Shown: positions 1 to 5,243 of the stretch, in pieces
Numbering within the stretch: position 1 is the stretch's first letter
Layout: every line of letters starts with the position of its first letter
From: an uncultured Bacilli bacterium
GTDB taxonomy: Bacteria; Bacillota_I; Bacilli_A; RF39; UBA660
Assembly (NCBI GenBank): GCA_947624475.1
Contig: CANQKK010000127.1
Span: 1 to 5,243 of the forward strand
Direction of reading: 5' to 3'
DNA length: 5,243 bases
Made by a program: the position numbers and the translations under genes
Notes under the pieces: model-generated
The model's database searches: none
What the model was told of the DNA's origin: nothing
The model's input: the letters and a program-made list of their open reading frames with translations, nothing else

Positions 1-2284
1 TCATCCTCATGGAGACTCTAGTATATACGAAGCAATTGTCAGAATGAGTCAGCCATGGAAGAATGAGGCTCCTCTTATTGAAATGCAAGGTAATAATGGT
101 TCAATCGATGGTGATAGTCCTGCTGCGGCACGTTATACGGAGGCAAGACTTTCGAAAATAGCAGGAGAACTTCTACGTGATATCGATAAGAATGGTATTG
201 TTCCCATGGCTCCAAACTACGATGATAGATTGCTGGAACCTACGGTATTACCTAGTAGATTTCCTAATCTTTTAGTTAATGGTACTACTGGTATTTCGGC
301 TGGTTATGCTACTAATATACCGCCTCATAATTTGGGGGAAGTAATAGATGCTACGGTATTTAGAATAGACAATCCTAACAGTAGACTAGATACAATTATG
401 AATTATATCAAGGGACCTGATTTTCCAACTGGGGGTATTATGTTTGGTCAGTCGGGTCTTAGAAATGCCTATGAAAGTGGACGAGGTAAAGTATTTATAA
501 GGGCCAAGGCTAAGATAGAGAAAAATAAGATTATTATTACAGAGATACCATTTGATGTCAATAAGGCACAATTAGTTAGAAAGATTGATGAAATTAGATT
601 AGAAAAGAAGATAGATGGAATCCTCGAAGTTAGAGATGAGTCGGATAAAGAGGGATTACAAATTGCTATCGATTTGAAAAAAGAGGCTGATGCTGATAAT
701 ATTTTAAATTATTTATATAAGAACACTGACTTACAGATATCATATAACTTTAATGTAATTGCCATCGTAAATAGAAGACCTATGCAACTTGGAATTCTTG
801 GAATACTAGATGCTTATATTGATCATCAGAGAGAAATAGTATATAAGGGTACTGAGTATGATTTAAAATCTGCGAGAAGTAGTTATCATATAATGGAAGG
901 TCTAGTTAAGGCAATATCGATATTGGATGAAGTTATTGCGACGATTAGAAGATCTAAGAATAAGGCTGATGCGATAGTTAATTTGGTTAAAGAGTACGAG
1001 TTTACTAATCAACAGGCGGAAGCAATTGTCAATTTACAGTTATATCGTCTTACTAATACTGATGTCGTAGCCCTCGAAGAAGAGATGAAAAAGTTGGAAG
1101 AGAAAATAAAATTATATGAGGAGATTTTGTCTAATCATGAAAAACTTAACTCGGTAATTAAAGATGATCTTAGAAAGATAAAGAAAGAGTATGCTATACC
1201 TCGAAGGACAGAGATTCAAGATGAATTACCGGAAGTTAAAATTGATACGACGATGATGATACCAAAAGAGGAGGTTGTCGTTGTCGTTACCAATGAAGGA
1301 TATATTAAGAGGGTATCACTTCGTAGTTATGTATCTGCTAGAGATGATAGTACGCTTTTAAAAGAGAAGGATTATATTATTGGATTATATAATATTTCGA
1401 CATTAGGTGTGATACTTTTATTTACTAATTTAGGTAACTATTTATATTTGCCGGTATATGATATACCAGAGGCTAAGTGGAAAGACTTAGGAAAACATAT
1501 CAGTAATGTAATAGGTCTAAGTGAGGGTGAGAAGTTAGTATCAGCAGTAGCGGTATATAATTTTGATGACGAAAGATATATTACTAGTTTTACGAAGAAT
1601 GGTATGATAAAGAGAACACTACTTAAGGACTTTAAGGTTCAAAGGTACAGTAAGCCTATTAAGATGATGAATTTAAAGGGTGATGATGTGGTAGTAGATG
1701 TAACTGATAGTTCATCCTCTAATGTGTTTATTGCAACTTCGAATGGATATGGCTTATGGTACGATGTGAGTGAAGTTCCCGTCGTAGGAGTTAGAGCTGC
1801 TGGTGTTAAGGGAATTAACTTAAAAGATGACTTTGTCGTAAGTGGAATTTTGTTCGATGAGACAGAAGAGTTTATTACAGTGCTTACCGATAAGGGAACG
1901 GGTAAGAGAATGCGCATGACCGAACTTGAAAAGACATCGAGAGCTAAAAGGGGTATTCTACTTATGAAAGTTATAAAGAGTAATCCTAGTAAGATAATTA
2001 AGTGTTATATAATGAATTTAAAGAGACAAATTGGTGTCGTTTCGGTAGAATATGATAAGATTATTAAGATGACAGAGATACCTATTATGGATAGACAGAG
2101 TAATGGGTCATATGTTATAAAAGATAGTATAATAGATTCTTATAGAGTAGAAGAGATTATTTCTAAAGATGATATTAAAAGTAGTATTAGTCAAAATAAC
2201 GTGAAGAGACAAGAGGTATCTTTGAAAGAAATCGATGAGAAACTATCGAATATTGATATGTTAATAGAAGGGACGATAGATTAA
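1..2284 (+). CDS. parC: DNA topoisomerase IV subunit A (ParC/GrlA), 5'-truncated by window edge
   Basis: This is the DNA breakage-reunion subunit of topoisomerase IV, which works with ParE in the cytoplasm to decatenate sister chromosomes. The reading frame is open from the left edge (first full codon at base 2), so the Met at 44 is internal; about 75 N-terminal residues are missing, judged from family alignment. The visible part is 760 residues. It opens with HPHGDSSIYEA, the quinolone-resistance region; the Ser (17-19) and Glu (29-31) equivalent to S. aureus GrlA S80 and E84 are unsubstituted. The catalytic Tyr is in ARYTEARLS (codon 134-136), and the DNA-intercalating Ile is in TTGISAGYATNIPPHNL. 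The coiled coil and C-gate follow (visible residues about 277-400, with QAEAIVNLQLYRLTNTD). The C-terminal beta-pinwheel runs from about 422, with GNYLYLP, KWKDLGKH and GVRAAGVKGINLKDD. ParC rather than GyrA is chosen because the GyrA box (QRRGGKG) is absent: GYIKRVSLRSYVSARDD stands where GyrA has it. The gene ends in TAA overlapping murF by one base. Confidence 0.95.
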   Translation, partial: HPHGDSSIYEAIVRMSQPWKNEAPLIEMQGNNGSIDGDSPAAARYTEARLSKIAGELLRDIDKNGIVPMAPNYDDRLLEPTVLPSRFPNLLVNGTTGISAGYATNIPPHNLGEVIDATVFRIDNPNSRLDTIMNYIKGPDFPTGGIMFGQSGLRNAYESGRGKVFIRAKAKIEKNKIIITEIPFDVNKAQLVRKIDEIRLEKKIDGILEVRDESDKEGLQIAIDLKKEADADNILNYLYKNTDLQISYNFNVIAIVNRRPMQLGILGILDAYIDHQREIVYKGTEYDLKSARSSYHIMEGLVKAISILDEVIATIRRSKNKADAIVNLVKEYEFTNQQAEAIVNLQLYRLTNTDVVALEEEMKKLEEKIKLYEEILSNHEKLNSVIKDDLRKIKKEYAIPRRTEIQDELPEVKIDTTMMIPKEEVVVVVTNEGYIKRVSLRSYVSARDDSTLLKEKDYIIGLYNISTLGVILLFTNLGNYLYLPVYDIPEAKWKDLGKHISNVIGLSEGEKLVSAVAVYNFDDERYITSFTKNGMIKRTLLKDFKVQRYSKPIKMMNLKGDDVVVDVTDSSSSNVFIATSNGYGLWYDVSEVPVVGVRAAGVKGINLKDDFVVSGILFDETEEFITVLTDKGTGKRMRMTELEKTSRAKRGILLMKVIKSNPSKIIKCYIMNLKRQIGVVSVEYDKIIKMTEIPIMDRQSNGSYVIKDSIIDSYRVEEIISKDDIKSSISQNNVKRQEVSLKEIDEKLSNIDMLIEGTID
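2266..2273 (+). promoter_or_regulatory. Ribosome binding site of murF, inside the end of parC
   Basis: The purine stretch AGAAGGGA lies inside the last codons of parC, 10 bases before the murF ATG at 2284. It is an imperfect Shine-Dalgarno (AAGG core). With the TAATG stop/start overlap it supports the ATG at 2284 as the true start and suggests that murF is translated both from its own site and by ribosomes finishing parC. No promoter was recognised between the two genes. Confidence 0.5.
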
Positions 2285-3669
2285 TGTTATATGTTAGAGA
2301 TATTATTTTAAAATGTGGTGGTACTCTCTTATATGGAAATGAAAACCAAGAGTTAGGTAATTTTTCAAAGGATACGAGGACAATAAATGATGGGGATGTA
2401 TACGTCGGTATTAAGGGAGAGAACTTCGATGGTAATAAGTTCTATATAGATGCTTTTGATAAAGGAGCAAGTGCTTGTATTCTCGATAATATAAATGGGG
2501 ATGAAGTACCAGAAAAATATCGTGATAGGACTATTGTCATGGTGGAAAATAGTATCTCTTGTCTCCAGGCTCTTGCCAAGTATAAGAGGAGTTTATATAA
2601 TATTTTGGTAATTGGTGTTACTGGTAGTGTCGGCAAGACTTCGACTAAGGAAATTATTGCTTCCGTGCTTAGTGAAAAGTATAAGACTCTTAAAACGGAG
2701 GGAAATAATAATAATCATATTGGACTTCCTCTTACAATACTTAGGCTTAAAGATGAGGAAGCAATGGTCTTGGAAATGGGTATGAATAATAGGGGAGAGA
2801 TATCTTTACTTACGGATATTGCAAGACCTTCTATCGGTGTCATTACTAATATTGGTACTGCTCATATTGGAAATTTGGGTTCGAGGGAGAATATTTTGCT
2901 CTCTAAATTAGAAATTACCGAAGGACTATCTGGACCTCTTATTATTAATGGCGATAATGATATACTTAGAGATAATTTGGATAAGATAAAAGCAAAAGCA
3001 GAAGTTATTACTTTTGGAATTGATAGTGATAGCGATTATGTGGCTAAGAATATCAGTGATAATTTGAAAGAGTTTGAAATAGAGGGAAATAAAGTTGAAT
3101 CTCCTATTGGTAGTACGGCATTTATTTATAACTGTCTTACTTCTTATATTGTGGGAAAATTATGCGGGGTATCATCAGAGGAAATACGAAGAGGAATTAG
3201 TAAATTTAAGCTTACGGGAAGTAGGTTAAATTATAGGCGTCAAAATGGAATTACAATAATAGATGACTCATATAATGCTTCTTTAGATTCGATAAAGTCT
3301 TCACTCGAGATTTTGGATAAGGAAGAAGGAGAGAGAAAAATTGCCGTCATCGGAGATATTTTAGAGACGGGAACTTTTAGTAGAGATATCCACACATCTG
3401 TCGGTGAAGAACTTTTGAAACATAATTTGGATATAATTATTACAGTGGGTATTGCTACTAAAGATACGGATAAATATTTGATGGATAAAGGATATGACAA
3501 GGTGTTTCATTTCGATACGGAAGCGGATAGTCACGAGGATATTTTGAAGATAATTAGAAGTGGCGATGTCGTTCTCTTTAAGGGCTCGCACTCGGTATGC
3601 TTGGGTAAAATTGTCGACTTCTTGATAGAAAAATTAGGAGTGGAGCATAAGAAAAATGACATGATGTAA
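2284..3669 (+). CDS. murF: UDP-N-acetylmuramoyl-tripeptide--D-alanyl-D-alanine ligase (MurF)
   Basis: MurF is the last cytoplasmic Mur ligase. It uses ATP to add D-Ala-D-Ala to the UDP-MurNAc-tripeptide and so completes the pentapeptide precursor. The product is 461 residues, a full family length. The N-terminal UDP-substrate domain has SKDTRTINDGDVYVGIKGE (28-46). The central ATPase domain has the P-loop GVTGSVGKTSTKE (111-123, Lys118), EGNNNNHIGLPLT (139-151), LEMGMNNRGEI (163-173; Glu164 a likely Mg ligand), NIGTAH (189-194) and GSRENILLSKLEI (199-211; Lys208 at the position of the carbamylated Lys). The C-terminal domain has DDSYNAS (327-333), GDILETG (357-363), a His at 370 and FKGSHSV (432-438). 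All expected motifs are present, with no frameshift. The start is fixed by the TAATG overlap with parC and by a normal family N-terminus. The gene is co-directional with parC, probably in one operon. murF often lies beside ddl or other mur genes, but none is visible here. A terminator follows 28 bases after the stop. Confidence 0.96.
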   Translation: MLYVRDIILKCGGTLLYGNENQELGNFSKDTRTINDGDVYVGIKGENFDGNKFYIDAFDKGASACILDNINGDEVPEKYRDRTIVMVENSISCLQALAKYKRSLYNILVIGVTGSVGKTSTKEIIASVLSEKYKTLKTEGNNNNHIGLPLTILRLKDEEAMVLEMGMNNRGEISLLTDIARPSIGVITNIGTAHIGNLGSRENILLSKLEITEGLSGPLIINGDNDILRDNLDKIKAKAEVITFGIDSDSDYVAKNISDNLKEFEIEGNKVESPIGSTAFIYNCLTSYIVGKLCGVSSEEIRRGISKFKLTGSRLNYRRQNGITIIDDSYNASLDSIKSSLEILDKEEGERKIAVIGDILETGTFSRDIHTSVGEELLKHNLDIIITVGIATKDTDKYLMDKGYDKVFHFDTEADSHEDILKIIRSGDVVLFKGSHSVCLGKIVDFLIEKLGVEHKKNDMM

Positions 3670-3696
3670 TTATGGAAAAACTAGTAATTAAAAAAT

Positions 3697-3733
3697 AGGT
3701 GCATAGAAAAACGGTGCACTTTATTTTTTATTT
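3697..3733 (+). terminator. Rho-independent terminator of the parC-murF transcript
   Basis: A 7-bp stem (AGGTGCA at 3697-3703 with TGCACTT at 3715-3721, one G-T wobble) closes an 11-base loop and runs into a T-rich tract (3719-3733: CTTTATTTTTTATTT). It begins 28 bases after the murF stop. An A-run (3690-3695) precedes the stem, as is common for these elements. The stem is short, so strength is uncertain. GGTGCA also occurs as a direct repeat in the two arms because GTGCAC is self-complementary. Confidence 0.65.
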
Positions 3734-3775
3734 GATATTAAGATAGGGACTATGTCGGTATAATTACTACGTAAT

Positions 3776-3815
3776 AAAAAAACATAATTTTATGAAGTTT
3801 CATAAATTATGTTTT
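3776..3815 (-). terminator. Rho-independent terminator of the PBP gene, possibly bidirectional
   Basis: A long AT-rich hairpin pairs 3779-3795 with 3800-3815: 16 base pairs, one bulged T at 3788 and a 4-base loop (3796-3799). Read on the minus strand it starts 7 bases past the PBP stop codon (3823-3825), and the 3' arm runs into seven T (complement of 3776-3782). On the plus strand the 3' arm ends in TTTT (3812-3815), so it could also stop readthrough coming from murF. Only two of the base pairs are G-C. Confidence 0.75.
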
Positions 3816-3822
3816 AATATTA

Positions 3823-5243
3823 TTATTCTATTATTTTAAATGACCTTTTGATAGTTTTAGTTTCACCTTTATATGTTAATTTATATGTAATTGTGTAACT
3901 ACCACTTTCTAAATTATTTACGGCTTCTTCCAGTTCACTTACAGTAGTGTATGTCTGACCGCTTAGAGAGTATGTTATTTCGTCAGTTACCTTGGTTGTT
4001 ATATCTGCTCCATTATAACTGACACTAATTCCATCATCGGTATAACTTCCTTTGGTATAGGTTGTACTATTACTTCCATTTAAGGTAAGTGTTAATTTGT
4101 TTTTATTAGAATCATCGTTTTCGATACTGTTACCATAATTACCATCACTTTGAATAGTTATCGATGTTTCGTTACTTTCATTTGCTTTGAAGTTTTTATA
4201 TTCGGCTTTGACAACTATTTGAACGCTTCCAGCACTACTAGGCTTATATGTGTAATTTGTCTTATCAGTAAAATCGATTAGAGTTAATTTTCCGGAAGAT
4301 GATTTTTCATAAATTCCAAATCCATTTCCACCTAGAGTATTTTTGTTGTAGTTTAATCTAGCATTTAGGTAGGTACTAGACTGATTTCCATATACGGAAT
4401 TAGTGAAGTATTTATTTAAGTATGTCTGGTTTAAGACATCTGGTACTTTCCAGTCCCATGTTAGTTTGTAACCATTACTTACTTTTGTGCTTTGAAGATT
4501 AGTTACTGCATTTAATTTAGCATATCTTGGTGATGCTTCGGTAGGCTGAGTACCTTTTTTAAAGTACTCGGTTAATTTCATATCATCTGGTGTGTATTCA
4601 CTAGGTAACTGAGCAGGCCATGTATCTTTTTCGATTGTAACTGCTACTACAGATGATGGCATTTCCCAAGTTTTAGTGGTCTTTGGAATATACTTCATTA
4701 CCGAACTCATAACAGCATCTTTTGGAGCACTAGCACCGGATAGGTAATGTGAACTATCGGCCTGCTCGTAACCATACCATAATGAAATAGCATATTCTGG
4801 AGTATAGGCAACGGTCCACAAATCGTTTACAGCACCATCAGGTATTCCATGACTACTAGTGTATTCACTAGGTAGGTTAGAAGTTCCGGTTTTGGCTGCG
4901 ACGGTCGAACCGTATACTCTAGCACCACCATTAGATCCGGCTTCGACAGCATACTGAAGAACATTGTTTACTAAGTAAGCGGTCGAGTCTGACATGACTT
5001 TTTCTTTATCTGGATTAAATTCGACAACTTCGCCAGTACTACGATATTCAATTTTGGTTACGGCGTGAGTTTCGATATGATATCCACCGTTAGCAAAGCA
5101 AGCATAGGCTTCAGCCATATCGAGAGGGGTATATCCATAAGCTACTCCACCGATAGCGTATGCCTCGTTAATGGCGTTATCGCCACCTTTATCGTAGACT
5201 TTATAATCGGGGTCACTCGTACTGTAGGCAACATCTAAACCTA
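3823..5243 (-). CDS. Penicillin-binding protein, probably class A (PBP1A family), C-terminal part with FN3-like and Ig-like modules; 5'-truncated by window edge
   Basis: This is a cell-surface peptidoglycan synthase that cross-links stem peptides by D,D-transpeptidation. The frame is open to the right edge (first full codon ends at 5241), so the Met at 5118 is internal. The visible part is 472 residues. The transpeptidase end shows AIGGVAYGYTPLDMAEAY and FANGGYHIE, then AAKTGTS (Lys codon 4891-4893), the third active-site motif, and NDLWTVAYTPEYAISLWYGYE. The catalytic SxxK and SxN motifs, any glycosyltransferase domain and the membrane anchor lie off the window. Class A is therefore inferred from the GG-x-x-YG-x-TPL wording and the FN3-like tail; class B usually reads GQG there. 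Visible residues about 241-363 (4153-4521) look like an FN3 fold (YKLTWDW, GFGIYEK, NYTYKP, VQIVVKAEY). A Ser/Asn/Asp-rich linker follows. Residues 382-472 (3826-4098) look like a DUF5011-type Ig-like domain (LTLTLNGS, GSYTDDGISV, GSYTITYKLTYKG). The gene is convergent with murF, whose pentapeptide product supplies its substrate. ponA/pbp1A-like is the best family label. Confidence 0.88.
   Translation of the reverse strand, partial: GLDVAYSTSDPDYKVYDKGGDNAINEAYAIGGVAYGYTPLDMAEAYACFANGGYHIETHAVTKIEYRSTGEVVEFNPDKEKVMSDSTAYLVNNVLQYAVEAGSNGGARVYGSTVAAKTGTSNLPSEYTSSHGIPDGAVNDLWTVAYTPEYAISLWYGYEQADSSHYLSGASAPKDAVMSSVMKYIPKTTKTWEMPSSVVAVTIEKDTWPAQLPSEYTPDDMKLTEYFKKGTQPTEASPRYAKLNAVTNLQSTKVSNGYKLTWDWKVPDVLNQTYLNKYFTNSVYGNQSSTYLNARLNYNKNTLGGNGFGIYEKSSSGKLTLIDFTDKTNYTYKPSSAGSVQIVVKAEYKNFKANESNETSITIQSDGNYGNSIENDDSNKNKLTLTLNGSNSTTYTKGSYTDDGISVSYNGADITTKVTDEITYSLSGQTYTTVSELEEAVNNLESGSYTITYKLTYKGETKTIKRSFKIIE

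Noticed and set aside
386..571. Short minus-strand open frames inside parC and murF (for example 386-571, 1639-1917, 2442-2636, 3240-3500, 3361-3591)
   Set aside because: They lie opposite strongly conserved coding sequence, have no recognisable protein features and are expected shadows of the real genes.
44..2284. Taking the ATG at 44 as the start of a complete parC gene
   Set aside because: The frame continues upstream to base 2 with HPHGDSSIYEAIVR, a core ParC sequence. The Met is internal and the gene is cut by the window edge.
2284..3669. Apparent preference for C-ending codons before a codon starting with G (NNC followed by G) in murF
   Set aside because: By hand I count 20 of 46 C-ending codons followed by G. 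A similar partial count over the first part of parC gave 10 of 27. This is close to what the frequency of G-starting codons would give, so there is no clear signal.
3672..3698. Eight-codon ORF (MEKLVIKK) just after murF
   Set aside because: It has no convincing Shine-Dalgarno, is very short and runs into the murF terminator stem. It is treated as chance.
3763..3775. Small inverted repeat ATTAC-TAC-GTAAT
   Set aside because: It has only 5 bp with a 3-base loop in AT-rich DNA and no T-tract in a useful direction. It is better seen as background beside the larger hairpin.
3823..5118. Taking the Met codon at 5118-5116 as the start of the PBP gene
   Set aside because: The frame stays open for 41 more codons to the right edge and encodes conserved transpeptidase sequence (AIGGVAYGYTPLD), so this Met is internal.
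1..5243. Search for mobile elements, CRISPR repeats, tRNA/rRNA genes, riboswitches or a defence-type cassette
   Set aside because: About 97% of the window is coding for three recognisable housekeeping proteins. No long direct or inverted repeats, cloverleaf-like sequence or spaced repeat arrays were seen, and no change of composition between the genes suggests transfer.

Overview
The window is AT-rich housekeeping DNA, by eye about one third GC. It most likely comes from a walled, low-GC Gram-positive bacterium (Bacillota, probably Bacilli or an uncultured gut relative). That placement is an inference from three things: the Gram-positive style of the ParC sequence, the wording of the MurF motifs, and a penicillin-binding protein with FN3-like and Ig-like C-terminal modules. 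All visible Trp codons (three in parC, six in the PBP gene) are TGG and all three genes stop at TAA. This fits the standard bacterial code and argues against a UGA=Trp mollicute. The peptidoglycan genes independently indicate a walled cell.

The layout is simple. Bases 1-2284 (+) hold most of parC, the DNA-cleaving subunit of topoisomerase IV, cut by the left edge just before the quinolone-resistance region. Its stop codon overlaps by one base (TAATG) the start of murF (2284-3669, +), the ligase that adds D-Ala-D-Ala to the UDP-MurNAc-tripeptide. A 153-bp convergent intergenic region (3670-3822) carries a Rho-independent terminator for the murF side and a second, AT-rich hairpin that can terminate in both directions. 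Bases 3823-5243 (-) hold the 3' part of a penicillin-binding protein gene, probably class A. It ends in the transpeptidase domain with its KTGTS motif, an FN3-like module and an Ig-like module. It is cut by the right edge.

Functionally, MurF makes the pentapeptide stem whose terminal D-Ala-D-Ala is the substrate of the PBP transpeptidase. ParC is a chromosome-segregation enzyme linked to murF only by operon structure. I see no mobile element, CRISPR array, RNA gene or defence-like cassette, and nothing that supports a new biological system. The most notable points are the tight parC-murF junction and the modular C-terminal tail of the PBP.
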